Of a DNA stretch of 64,000 nt, positions 50,156 through 60,196 are shown in pieces. Where the stretch lies: assembly GCA_030849465.1 (NCBI GenBank), contig JARVLF010000010.1:682001-746000 (forward strand), read 5' to 3'. The DNA is from Moesziomyces globuligerus (lineage: Eukaryota > Basidiomycota > Ustilaginomycetes > Ustilaginales > Ustilaginaceae). The position numbers were made by a program, and so were the translations under genes. The notes under the pieces were generated by a model. It made no database searches and was not told the origin of the DNA. It saw only the letters and a program-made list of their open reading frames with translations. Positions within the stretch are counted from its first letter, which is position 1; every line of letters starts with the position of its first letter.

Positions 50156-51550
50156 ATGGAGGCGGTGCAAAAGTCGGTGGAGCAGATCTGCAAGCGAGCT
50201 CCCGGGCTGCACGCGGTCTCGAGCTCGACCAAGGCGGCGCAGACGACGCCTTCGGTGCACGATTCGCTGGACCAGCTCATCGCGCGCATCGAAGCGGCTC
50301 GATCCTCGCTCTCTGAGCATGCCGATGCGGGCGTCGTGGCGGCCGAGCTCAAGACGTGCGTCGAGGCGGCGCAAAAGTCGATGCTCGAGCGCCAAAAGGA
50401 GTTCTACGGCGCGCTGAGCAAGGCGACCAAGGCGCTCGACCGCAAGTTCCCCATCGCCATCGACGGCGTCGCCGATCCGGCGCTCTTCTCGTCGCAGCAG
50501 GCGCAAGCGGCGCTCGAACGCGTGCTGCTCAACCACCTCCAGCGCAACGGCGACTGGGACGCCGCGGTCAAGTTCGCACGCGAGGCGCGCTTGAGCCTCT
50601 CCCGAGAGTGCGAGGCGCTCTACATGCAGCTGCACAGCGTCACCGCCGCGATGGGCAGCGGCGATCTCGGTCCGGCGATCGCCTGGGCGCAGGAGAACCG
50701 ATCGTTCCTCGAGGCGCGCAAGAGCACGCTCGAGTTCGCGCTGCACAGGAGCCAGTTCATCCGCATCGCCTCGGGAGCGCTTCTCGCCACAAGCGCGGAT
50801 GCGGCACAGAACGGAGATCCCGATGGCGAGAATGTAGAGATGATGAGTGCATCGCTCGATGCCTTGCCCTCCTCGTCCTCGCTCGCCGTGCCCGAGAGTA
50901 GGGGCGACGAGGCGTCGACGCGGACCAACGTCGAGCTGGCGCTCGCGTATGGGCGCACGCACTTCCGGCCGTTCCGCACCACGCACCTGAGCGAGATCCA
51001 GCGCCTGTTCACGCTGCTCGCCTTCCTGCCCTCGTTCCACCCCTGCTCGGCGTATGGGCCCGAGGGTGTGGACGCGGTGCCTGTGGAGCATCTGGTGCCG
51101 ACGGTGCCCGCGGTGTATCGACCGCTGCTGGATGCCAAGCTGGTGCATGCGGCGCTGCTCGAGCCGCTCTTCCGGCTCGAGTTCTGCGCGCGCCATGCGA
51201 TCGCCAAGGAGCCGCCGCTGGCCATCGGCGTCGAGGTCGGTGCAGGCGGCGCGCTCAACCGCATCATCAAGGTCAAGGCGGTGATGAAGGAGAGCGGCAA
51301 CGAGTGGTCGCAGGCCGACGAACTGCCCATCGAGATCCCCCTCCCGGCCCGGCTGAGGTTCCACTCCATCTTCGCGTGTCCCGTGAGCAAGGAGCAGGGC
51401 ACCGAGTCGAATCCGCCCATGATGCTCGCTTGCGGCCATGTGCTCTGCCTCGACACGCTCAACCGCCTCGCAAAGGGCAACGGCAGGTTCAAGTGCCCCT
51501 ACTGCCCCACAGAGAGTTACCTCAGCCAGGCCATCCGCGTCTACTTTTGA
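50156..51550 (+). CDS. RMD5: RMD5/GID2 subunit of the GID/CTLH ubiquitin ligase
   Basis: A single exon of 464 residues. RMD5 is the RING-like catalytic subunit of the GID E3 ligase, which in yeast degrades gluconeogenic enzymes after glucose is restored. The N-terminal half is helical. A LisH-CTLH-type region spans about 120-215 (RVLLNHLQRNGDWDAAVKFA and the following helices), and a CRA-like region ends near residue 360. The degenerate RING at about 408-455 has CPVSKEQG, LACGHVLC and FKCPYC, lacking some canonical zinc ligands, as is usual in RMD5. The ATG at 50156 is chosen because family-like sequence starts with MEAVQKSVEQICKR. The spacing to the following metallophosphoesterase start is 237 bp on the same strand. 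The partners GID9 and GID1 are not in the window. Confidence 0.93.
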   Translation: MEAVQKSVEQICKRAPGLHAVSSSTKAAQTTPSVHDSLDQLIARIEAARSSLSEHADAGVVAAELKTCVEAAQKSMLERQKEFYGALSKATKALDRKFPIAIDGVADPALFSSQQAQAALERVLLNHLQRNGDWDAAVKFAREARLSLSRECEALYMQLHSVTAAMGSGDLGPAIAWAQENRSFLEARKSTLEFALHRSQFIRIASGALLATSADAAQNGDPDGENVEMMSASLDALPSSSSLAVPESRGDEASTRTNVELALAYGRTHFRPFRTTHLSEIQRLFTLLAFLPSFHPCSAYGPEGVDAVPVEHLVPTVPAVYRPLLDAKLVHAALLEPLFRLEFCARHAIAKEPPLAIGVEVGAGGALNRIIKVKAVMKESGNEWSQADELPIEIPLPARLRFHSIFACPVSKEQGTESNPPMMLACGHVLCLDTLNRLAKGNGRFKCPYCPTESYLSQAIRVYF

Positions 51551-51787
51551 TCCCCCCCTCCTCCTCCGGTTTCCCTGGCTTGTTTTCTCCTGGCGCTTTC
51601 GTCGTCGGTTTGTATTTGTATCGGCGTATCGTGGTGGGATTTTTTGTGCATGCAGTTGGTGTCGAGATGCTTTGTACGCGAGGGGGGTGTGGGTGCGCCG
51701 TGCGCGCGCGAGAGGCGTTTGAGGCGTCAAGTGGAGGGGGCGATTCGAAAGGCCACTTTGGCACTCGACCACCACGAGCGCACTAGG

Positions 51788-52953
51788 ATGATGGAGAGTG
51801 CGGTGTACAGGTGCTATTCGGCGAGCGAACCACCTGCTCACCCTGGGTTGGGATGGGTGCGATTCGTGCTGCTGTCGGATACGCATTCGCAGACGCTCAG
51901 CGTACCGGACGGCGATGTGCTGCTGCACGCTGGTGACCTTACCACGCTCGGCGAACCGGACGACCTCCAGGCCCAACTCACCTGGCTCCAGTAAGCATCG
52001 CCCCCACCCTTACGCCTTGGAGTTTTGGAGTTTTGGAGTTTTTGGGGTGGAGACTGACTTTGGTACTTTGGTACTTTGGGGTTTGTAGGGGGATGTCGCA
52101 CGAGGTCAAGGTGATTACGGGAGGCAATCATGATTTCAGCGCATGTACGCAGGAGGGGTGGTACCAGACCCGGGGTCGTCAACTCAACCGATGCTACGGT
52201 GTAGAGCACGATGCCAGCGCCCCGACCACAGCGGCTAGGATGCTGCGAGAGTGTTCGGGGATTCGATTTCTGGATAACCAGACGCACAGCTTTGTGGTGC
52301 GCAGACCAGATACCAACCACTATACCTGGAAGATCCATGCGAGCCCCGTAAGTCCACCCCCTTCCCCTCGCCTCCCCCGCACCTGCACAAGAAGTTGATG
52401 CTGACAACTGCGGTGGAATAGTGGTCGCCTGTGTTTGAGGACTGGGCATGGAACTACACGTCGTCGGAAGCTAAAGGTACGTCCAACCCCCCCCCCCCGC
52501 CTCGATTGCAGTCGAGACGTTGCTGATAGTATTGCGAGTAGGTTTGTACGCGCGGGTTGGGGGCGATGTTGATATCCTCGTGACGCATACGCCTCCATAC
52601 GAGCTCGGTGGACTGGACCGCATCCACAACGGGACGAGCGTTGGCTGCCGTGAGCTCACGCGACGACTCACCGCCCCGCTCACGCATCCAGACGCCCTCC
52701 GTCCACGTCTTCATCTCTTCGGCCACATCCACGAAGCGCGCGGCACCCACATCCTCCACCATCCCGACCCCACCCCCGCCCAAACCATCCTCGTCAACGC
52801 CGCACTCGTCGACTACAACACCCAACTCTGGAAGCACCACGCCAAATGTAAGCCCGCCTACCCCAACCCCTACACTGCGCTGAGCCGGCGATGGTAGCGC
52901 TGAACTTGTCCGGATTTTGTGATGCAGTTTCGTACGACGTTGTCGCACAGTAA
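51788..52953 (+). CDS. Calcineurin-like metallophosphoesterase (MPPED-type), five exons
   Basis: Exons 51788-51990, 52089-52347, 52422-52476, 52542-52847 and 52928-52953 encode 282 residues. All five metal motifs of the superfamily can be seen: LLSDTHS, LLHAGDLTTLG, GGNHD, VTHTPPYELGG and HLFGHIHEARG. The overall layout resembles MPPED1/MPPED2-type enzymes and their fungal relatives, which hydrolyse cyclic or linear phosphoesters. The substrate here is unknown. Introns are 97, 74, 65 and 80 nt. The donors are GTAAGC, GTAAGT, GTACGT and GTAAGC, and all acceptors end AG. The reading frame is preserved at each junction (phases 2, 0, 1, 1). The last exon is only 26 nt and gives FSYDVVAQ. An upstream in-frame ATG at 51644 exists, but the extra residues look random. 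Most single-exon callers would truncate this gene. Confidence 0.9.
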
Positions 52954-53306
52954 GTTCACAATGCCCTGGAAGGAGATTCGGGAGATGTTTCAACAAGATC
53001 GAGGGCTAACGCTAGGGGGTTTGGTGCGGGTGGTAGGCCGGTGATTGTTGATCTGCGTGTTCCGGATGCCTAGACAGATGCGTTTGCATCATGTCCAATG
53101 CGCAGAGAACGAGCCGTGTGGAGAAACGACAAGCCCTCGAGTTGGCGAGCGTCGGAAGTCGGAAGTAGGCTCAGGTTCAAGGCGGTGAGAAAGGCGCGAA
53201 GAAATTTTTGGAAAAAGCAGAGCAAGCCAAAACCTCGCCCTCACCACCTTGTCGTCCTTGTCATCATAGCTCGACTTGATCTATACCCCTTTTTCTTGCC
53301 TGGACG
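52954..53306. other. Spacer between metallophosphoesterase and YTM1
   Basis: About 350 bases on the same strand. They should contain a terminator and the YTM1 promoter. No gene is seen. Confidence 0.45.
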
Positions 53307-54812
53307 ATGAGCGGACTACATGATGTTGGAACGTCTTCGGGGACGGTGGCGGAGGCGACTGTGCCGATCATGCTGACGACGTCGTTGGACCAGTACGCCA
53401 TCCCGCCGGGGCCGTACATGGTGCCCGTCTCGTGGCGCAGAACCCACCTCTCGACCCTCGTCAACAAACTCGTCGCCTCGGCCTCAGACACCTCGCCCTC
53501 CGTACCCTTCGACTTTATCATCGACGCCAACCTCCTCCGCTCCTCCCTCGGCGAATTCCTAGACTCCAACGCTCAGACGGCTGAATCGACACTCGCCATC
53601 GAGTACGTCCGTTCCACCCTACCCCCAACCCGCCTCGCCGCCTTCGAACACGACGATTGGGTCGCCAGCGTCCAGTGCTCTGCCAATACCTACATGACCG
53701 CGTCGTACGATGCAAGCGTCAGGATCTTCACCCCAAACGACCCCGTGCACGCAGCTCACACGTTTTCGACCATCAACAAGTCAACCGTCCAGGGCGGCAG
53801 GAATACCGCGCTCACCCACGCAAAGTGGACGCCCGCAGGCGCACACATCGTCACAGCAGGCATGGATGGTTGCGTACAGATGTGGAGCGTAGAGCAGGCA
53901 GAGACGTGGAGGAGCGCGAGGGTGTGGGCGGGGACGGCGCACAACGCACCCGTCAGCGCCATCGACGTCGCCCAGGGCCCCGCAGGCGTATCCGTGCTCA
54001 GCGTCGGCTGGGACGGCCTCGTGGCTCTCTGGGACGATGTACCCTCCACCACCCTCGACAACGACAACGACGACAACGACGACGACGACGACGAGAGCGA
54101 CGAGGTGGGTGGCAAGCGGCGTAAGACGGGTGCGGGAGCGAGCGTCAGGGCGACCAAACCGCGAGGCGCAGGTGGCAAGGAGGCGACCATGGTCATGTGG
54201 CACGCGGCGCCGGCTGCGCATGCCGTGACGGGCGCCAAGCACGTCTACGGCTCGGCGTCGCGCGTCGCAGCGGTGCTCTTCGAGGGCACGGCACAGCAGG
54301 GCAAGGACAGCAACCGCGCGTGGACCGCCGGCTCCAACGGTCTCAAGGGCTGGGACCTCGGTTCGGGCGGTACGATGCATACGGCCTTGTCGCTGCCGTC
54401 GTCGACGGCCGAGACTCGACCCATCACGGCGCTCGCCCAACTCTCCGCCTCGGCCTTGGTTGCAGGTGCCTCGGACCGCGCGATGCAGATCTTTGACGTT
54501 CGCTCCTCCACCGCCGCTGCAGGCACGGGTGCGCTGGGCATCGGCATCGCCAACGCGCATCGTGGCGCAGTGGATGCGCTCGCCGCGCATCCCATCGACA
54601 CCAACCTCTTTGCCTCGGCTTCGAGCGCAGATGCCGTCGTCAAGGTCTGGGATACGCGCAGCTCCAAAAAGGCGCTCTTCTCGCTCGGCGTCGCCGACAA
54701 GTCGCTCGGTATCCTTGCGCTCGACTGGTCCGCAGACGGTCAACAGCTCGTCGCAGGCGGCAAGGATAAACGCATCACTGTCTTCCGTGGCGCCAACATC
54801 GGCATGGCCTAG
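53307..54812 (+). CDS. YTM1: Ribosome biogenesis WD40 protein YTM1 (WDR12)
   Basis: A single exon of 501 residues. YTM1 is a nucleolar subunit of the Nop7-Erb1-Ytm1 complex needed for 27S pre-rRNA processing. The N-terminal NLE (ubiquitin-like) domain at about 15-90 binds the AAA-ATPase Rea1 (Midasin) in yeast, and VPIMLTTSLDQYAIP is its typical start. A seven-blade WD40 propeller follows, with VQCSANTYMTASYDASVRIF, ITALAQLSASALVAGASDRA and DWSADGQQLVAGGKDKRITV as clear blades. A run of Asp and Asn residues (about 251-267) sits in an inter-blade loop. The length and end (WSADGQ then FRGANIG) match the family. The start is the ATG of MSGLHDVGT, right after an AC/T-rich leader. It converges with the Yippee gene, 58 bp away. 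Confidence 0.95.
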   Translation: MSGLHDVGTSSGTVAEATVPIMLTTSLDQYAIPPGPYMVPVSWRRTHLSTLVNKLVASASDTSPSVPFDFIIDANLLRSSLGEFLDSNAQTAESTLAIEYVRSTLPPTRLAAFEHDDWVASVQCSANTYMTASYDASVRIFTPNDPVHAAHTFSTINKSTVQGGRNTALTHAKWTPAGAHIVTAGMDGCVQMWSVEQAETWRSARVWAGTAHNAPVSAIDVAQGPAGVSVLSVGWDGLVALWDDVPSTTLDNDNDDNDDDDDESDEVGGKRRKTGAGASVRATKPRGAGGKEATMVMWHAAPAAHAVTGAKHVYGSASRVAAVLFEGTAQQGKDSNRAWTAGSNGLKGWDLGSGGTMHTALSLPSSTAETRPITALAQLSASALVAGASDRAMQIFDVRSSTAAAGTGALGIGIANAHRGAVDALAAHPIDTNLFASASSADAVVKVWDTRSSKKALFSLGVADKSLGILALDWSADGQQLVAGGKDKRITVFRGANIGMA

Positions 54813-54870
54813 CCACCACCCACCTTTCTCTGAAGAAAATGGCATGCTGCGTTCGAGTTCCGTTGGGCGT

Positions 54871-55357
54871 TTACCAGGCGTTGACCTTGTGTAGGCTGGC
54901 TTTCTCCATGATCCATTTGCCCTCCTTGTACTTTTGCGAGTGTTCCCAGGCTTTGAGGTAGAACCAGCCGAGGGTGCGGCCGCAGCCGAGGCACGAGAGG
55001 TCGCAGACGGTGTGCATGCCCGTTAGCAGGTGGCGTTCCTCTTTGGCTCCGAGCTGCGTATTGAGCGTTGAGGCGAAGAGGTACGCCTTGCCATCGCGCC
55101 CCGAAAAACTCTTGCTGATCAACTCATCCTAACCGCCCCGAAAACGAAAAGCGAAGTGTCAGTTTTCTATCTTCCTATCGTTACCGCTGAGGGTCGAGGG
55201 GGGGGGGGGGTATGGGGCTTACTTGGAGGGCGAGATGGGTGCCGCAGTCGACGCACGTGTAGCGCGGGGTGGAGCGAGGAAGCCACTCGAGCTGCACGGG
55301 CGCAGATGTCGAGCTCGACGAACCGCAAGAGGTAGACGCCGATCCAGGCGTCGACAT
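54871..55357 (-). CDS. Yippee-like zinc-binding protein, two exons
   Basis: Exon 1 is 55357-55223 and exon 2 is 55128-54871, giving 130 residues. The 94-nt intron has a GTAAGC donor, a CTGAC branch site and a TTAG acceptor. The Yippee domain has two Cys pairs: CVDC (GTHLA) in exon 1 and CLGC (GRTLGW) in exon 2, which form one zinc site. Other family blocks are ISKSFSGRDGKAYLF, TGMHTVCDL and KYKEGKWIMEK. The N-terminal ~25 residues are Ser/Thr-rich. Yippee proteins are small and highly conserved in eukaryotes, with a fold like the CRBN thalidomide-binding domain. Human YPEL5 associates with the CTLH/GID ligase, whose RMD5 subunit is encoded nearby; whether this fungal protein does so is untested. 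A run of 13 C bases on the coding strand lies in the intron. Confidence 0.93.
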
Positions 55358-55901
55358 TATACGCTCGCCAATGGCCCTGCCAGCCATCGAGCCTAGCGAA
55401 CACTACCGCATAGATCCCTGCTCGTGCAGTGTGTCGTCGTGTGGTGCAGAGACGGTGTTGCCAATCCAAGCAGATCCGAGGCGCTGGTGGATGTGCGCGA
55501 TCAAGGCCCAAGTATGAGGCTCCTCGATCCTCGCCAAATTTACTCAGCCCCACTCACCGCTCGGCACACTCGGCCGCCCCCAGCCCAAATGAAATTTCGC
55601 AGCCACTTGCCCAGTGTCCCCCTTCCCGCTGCGACCCGCTGCCTGACCCCAGCTGCAGCTGGACCCTGCATTCCCCAGTCCGCGCGCATCCCCTTTAGGC
55701 CGTCCACATCCCACATCGTATGCCTCGCTCAAACATCACCATCACCCTTCCGCATCCAGATGTGACTTCTCAATCCAGGCCCTTTTCGCAGCCACGGTCT
55801 CCTCAATTCAAGCTCTTGGCAGCTAGGCGCTCTTCGCATCAGTCAAACGTCACAGAAAGTCCATGAAAACGAGTGTGAGATGTCATTCTGCAGTGACCCG
55901 G
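55358..55901. other. Promoter of the Yippee gene and 3' flank of the membrane protein
   Basis: About 540 bases. They should contain the Yippee promoter and the terminator of the following minus-strand gene. No gene is recognised. Confidence 0.45.
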
Positions 55902-56867
55902 CTACTCTCGCGCGGCTACGCCCGCCTCGGTGCTTGCTTGGGCCTCTCGCTCGGGCGGCGGACCGGTATCGGCGCTCCTTCGCGTCTCTTGCGACGCCAT
56001 CTGCCTCTGTGGAGGCGTATCGAGCGAGTCGGTGACGCGGGGCACCGGCTTGCGCTTCAGCGATCTGGCTCGGAAGACCGGCGTTCTAGGCGGATCCAAT
56101 GCGGTCTCTTGCCCCGGCTCTCGATACGCTGTGGGCGGGAACCGTGCTGCCGGGTTCAGTGCCAGAACCGGCCTTCCCCGCACAACTGTCTCCCAAGTCG
56201 TCGCTGCCTCGGCGCTGTCGGGGCGCGCCTGCGCTTCCTGCCCTCCCTCGTCGGGCACCGCAGTGGTATCGTGCGATCCTGTCCCCACAGTCGAGCCGCC
56301 GTGAGTGTCGGCCGAGGGCGTGGGCATCAGCTTCCCTTCGGTGACTGGACCCGGAGATGCGCTGCCCATCTCAGGATCCGCAGAGTCCTTGGTGTGCGCA
56401 GCTCGCAGCTTGGCTCTGCGCTGTCTCTGCTTGTGCAAGATCAAGAGCGCCGCCAGTCCGAGAGCCACTACGCCGACTGGGACCGTGACGCCGGCCGCGA
56501 TCGCCGCGGTGGCGGAGGTGGATGGCGCGTGCGCTTGATCATACTCCTGCCTTTGGCCTGTCTGTGAGTTCGAGAGGCCAGCGGGTGGCTCTGCAGCTGG
56601 AGTGCTGGTTTGGCCGCCGCCAACGTCAAGGTTGGGAAGGTTGGAAGGCATGTTTGGCGGTTCCGAAGTGGAGGATGTGGCGGTCGATGTGCTTGCTAGG
56701 GGCGACTCGCTCGGGGGTAGATCCAACGGGCTCTCTTGCCCGTTTGGCGACAAAGCGTCGGAGGTGGGGCTGCTGGAAGAGCCTGTATTTAAGCCATCCG
56801 AAAAGACCGGTCCAAAGTCGGTGGGAGTGCTGTTGAAAGTAGTTCCCTGCTCCTGCTGTTGCTCCTG

Positions 56868-56904
<37 letters not shown>

Positions 56905-57218
56905 GGGTGTCCGTTCGAGGGATGACTCCGGCCTGGCTCTTGGAAATCGGCTGCTACGGCTTGCGAGGCAGCATGGTTGCGGATGGCCCGAGGTTGCATC
57001 CTCGAAGCGTCGTGCTGGTTCTGCTCGAAAGCCGCAAGCTGCCACTTGTCGGATCGATGCGAAGCATCCTGCCGTTGATCAGCGGAAGTGGGTTGGCGCG
57101 AAGTGCAGGTGAATGCGTGTAAGGAAGCTGAGATCATGCGAAGGCCGATGACGAGGCAGAGGAGCAGCTGCATGGCCATCCGTCTGCGCTCGATCCATGA
57201 GGCGAGTTTGACCATCAT
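55902..57218 (-). CDS. Single-pass membrane protein with polyglutamine, function unknown
   Basis: I do not recognise the family. The frame gives 438 residues from the ATG at 57218. A second ATG follows at once (57215), and others at 57179 and 57173 start closer to the hydrophobic stretch. A signal-peptide-like segment (AMQLLLCLVIGLRMISASLH) follows a basic n-region. Next is an extracellular-type part rich in Ser, Thr, Pro and Gln, with 11 consecutive Gln residues. A single transmembrane helix (AGVTVPVGVVALGLAALLIL) is followed by the stop-transfer cluster HKQRQRRAKLR. The cytosolic tail of about 165 residues is disordered, with several basic motifs (RARSLKRKP). The layout recalls fungal wall-sensor or mucin-like proteins such as Wsc/Mid2, but there is no Cys-rich domain, so no function is assigned. 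Confidence 0.7.
56873..56903 (+). repeat. CTG/CAG triplet repeat coding for polyglutamine
   Basis: A run of CTG on the plus strand codes for Gln on the minus-strand gene. It continues as a longer imperfect Gln/Glu tract to about 56845. It should vary in length between strains. Confidence 0.9.
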
Positions 57219-60196
57219 CGTCTCCACGCCTTCTTTGGCATTGCAGGGTCGAGCGGACGAAATGGGGCAGGAGGGAAACGGTGGCTCCCATCTAGGTTTC
57301 GCGCCGAGTCGGTGGTACTTATGGCAAGCCGCGTTCCCACCCAGCACGAGTCGTGGGAAGAAGGGTCACGTCGCCAAGCGGTCCACTGGAGGATGCGATG
57401 CGACCAGATGAGGCGCTGCAGGAGAGCGTTCTCGGCTCCCACTTGGGTTGCGCTCGGGACCCACATTTGCCCGTCCTGTGCAGCACCAGCATTGTGGGCG
57501 TTCCGGAGATTCCGATCGTTTGCTCCTGGCACGGATCTCGTCCACGATCACGGCTGCCGCAAACGCAATGCACGCGCAGTGGCGCTGAAAGGGCTGGCGG
57601 CGACGGTGCGTGATAGATGAAAGGGCCGGCGCATCCGAGGCGGTCTGTGCCGCACGTGGGGCTCAATGGGAAGAGGTGATGTACTTGGCTTCATTCCACT
57701 CGCAGCTGACGCCATGCTGCAAGCGGCCCATGCCATCGCAAGTCGACGCTCGGATCTCCGGGCATGATGAGCTAGGCATCCATCCGAGTCGTCGTCCATG
57801 CGACTTGGACGACGTGACATCAACTCGCAGCAAATATGGGTCCCAGTATACTACCAACAAGTCTCGTCGGTCACTGCAAAAGAGATCTGAGCGACATTGA
57901 TGGCGTCGGCGGCAAGCGAAGCGACTCGTCGGCGAAGCCGATGCGTGACGATTCCATGGGGCGTTCGGGCGTGGCACTCTCGCACTCATCAGACTCAGCG
58001 TTCAGTGCAAAAGTGTTAAGCCTGCTCCGGTTAATTGTGAGGAAGGGCTTGGGCCGCAGCTGGAGAACGAGAAGGAGACCGTGAGCGGGCGGGCTGAAAG
58101 AGCAGTCCCGTGCGGCCGCGGTCAAACAACAAGCAGCAAGCGATCACGCGCGCAGCTGCGGCCCTCGCCCGCCGAAGCGCGGCTGTAACTTGGCGCAGCT
58201 GGAGCGTGTCATCCTGCTGCGCGGTCGGAAGTGGGAAAAATCAGCACGCTGCAGCATTGCAGAACGCCACCGGCACGGCTTGCAGCATCTGGCCTGCGTA
58301 AAGTGCAGGCACCGAATCCCAGCTCCCATCGACGTGCGTGCATGGTCAGAGGCCAACCAAACGAGCCGTTTGGCAGCGTTCGGGACGACCCAACCCATTT
58401 GTTGGCCGCTGCGCTGTGTCGTGCCGTGCCGCGCGTGCGTGCTCGTTTTCTCTTGGCTTGCGTCAGATCACCGCTGGACGTTGGACGCTAGGCGGCCTCG
58501 AGCTTTGTTCCGGCGCCTTGCGAGTTGGCTGGGGCGCGCTGTCGCTCGGATCTCCGACATCCCTGCGGCAGGCATGCCCATTGGAGCTAGCAGCGCAACC
58601 CGCTTGATGTCGGCTCGGTCAGCCTTTTTGTTTGGGTTTTTGAGCTTTGACTGCGCAAATGCCTGACAAGCCCGGCGCGCCCTCGCCCTCGCCCTCGCCC
58701 TCGCGCTCAGGGTCAGGGTCAGGGGCCCTTTCAAAACGGTCAACTTTGCTGGCGCAGGGCAAGCCTCGCACGCGCCCTGACCAGGGTCCTGTGTGTTGGA
58801 TGCCCGTATCCCGCCTGGCCGCTCGGACCGCGTTGGTTGGTTTCATGGACGATCGACTCGGCCAAGGGCTCGCCGCAAGATCTGCTATCAGATCGCTATG
58901 AGCTGCGGTTCTGGCCTGGCCTGGCCATCATCAAGTCAACGGCTGCTCCAAAGTGCCGTTGACTGGCTGATCTGGCTCGGTTGCGCCGACGCTGGACCAG
59001 AGTGCTCACGCTCGCAGACGGAGCAGCCGTGCCCGCAGTTGGAGCTGGGCAGACGGGGTGTGTGTTTTGGAATAAATTTTGATCCTTCTTTTCGCTCGTC
59101 AAAGAGGGCGCTGGTGCTGCGACCGACTCAGAGGAGGCGGCGGTGACGGTAAATTACATGCATTTGGCGAGCAGCGACGCGACCAAGCTCAACGCTGGCT
59201 TGGTTGCACCCTGCGTGGTGAGCAACGGGCACTCTGTCGCTCTTTCTTTTGGCGGTACACGCCCTTGGCCGCTTGGGCCCTTGTCTTTGTCGCTCAGCCT
59301 ACAGTGCATTGCTAGAGTAGAGTACAGTAGCCTATCGCGACCTCGCTTCGCTTCGCAACGTCTCGTCCACGCACGCCCCCGTAGACCCTCGGCCCTTTGT
59401 CGATCCCGTCCTCACCATCATCCTACCGCTGCCTCTTCCCACCTCGCCCACCCCACCGCGCATCTCATCACTTGCCCTACCTCGCCTCTTCCCCACGCTC
59501 AACAACGTCGCCCCCCATTGTCGCCGCCGCCTCGCCTCGTCTCGCTGACATCACCTCATTTTGCCACCTCGAACGCCAACACGGTCAGCTCGACTCGCCC
59601 CACTCTCGCATCCATTCTCGAGGCTTCTTCCTGTTCCTTGTCCCAACTTGCGTCGACTTTGTGCCTTCATTACGCACCTATCAGCTTTCGCCGTGATCTA
59701 TTCACGCATACGATTGCCGCCCGCCCTTGCTTGCGATTGCGTAACTACGCCTTCATCTGTCGACCCTTGGACTCGAATCCACGCCCCCGCAACTTCCTGC
59801 TCTGTAACCCCCAAGAAGAGAGGTGCTCTGGCCAGCATCTCGTGTACCACCAGCTCGTCGTCGCCTTCACCGCCTCCATCTGCAAAGCTGCATCCACCGC
59901 GTCCCGTCTCATCCTCATCCATCTGCATCCGTCATCCACGCATCGTCTCTCCGCCGTCCTCAAACGATGTCAGTCGTCGCCACCAGCTGATCTCGAGCCC
60001 GTCCTACACTCCAGCTTCACTTCCCGTCCACTGGCGCAAACCCTCTGCACCACCACCTGCTCAATCTCTGGCGCTTCCCTCTTCATAGCGTCCTAATTTT
60101 TTTGCGCACCTCGGTCACGATCCCTCACGCCGCATTCAGCTCTTTTGTTAAACGCGATCCTCTCCTCCTCCACGCCCCCGCCCTTCAACCTTCGCC
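57219..60196. other. Three-kilobase spacer and leader of the histidine kinase gene
   Basis: No domain-bearing gene is seen. A minus-strand CATAAGTA lies about 100 bases upstream of the membrane-protein start and could serve as its TATA element. A hexamer repeat lies near 58680-58725. From about 59330 to 60190 the plus strand is strongly pyrimidine-rich and carries several short upstream ORFs. This is likely a long leader of the histidine kinase, possibly with an unseen intron. A 317-codon frame (59143-60096) is Ser/Pro/Leu/His-rich without a domain and is considered accidental. Confidence 0.45.
58679..58725. repeat. Adjacent short tandem repeats (CCCTCG)n and (TCAGGG)n
   Basis: Four copies of ccctcg are followed, after cgct, by about three copies of a cagggt/tcaggg hexamer. 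It is non-coding and of unknown significance. The G-rich half resembles degenerate telomeric hexamers but is not TTAGGG. Confidence 0.75.

Noticed and set aside
58679..58725. Possible interstitial telomere repeat
   Set aside because: The hexamer reads TCAGGG and CCCTCG, not the TTAGGG used by smut telomeres, and there are too few copies.
59143..60096. A 317-codon ORF before the histidine kinase
   Set aside because: Ser/Pro/His-rich translation of a pyrimidine-rich leader; no domain and no clear start context.
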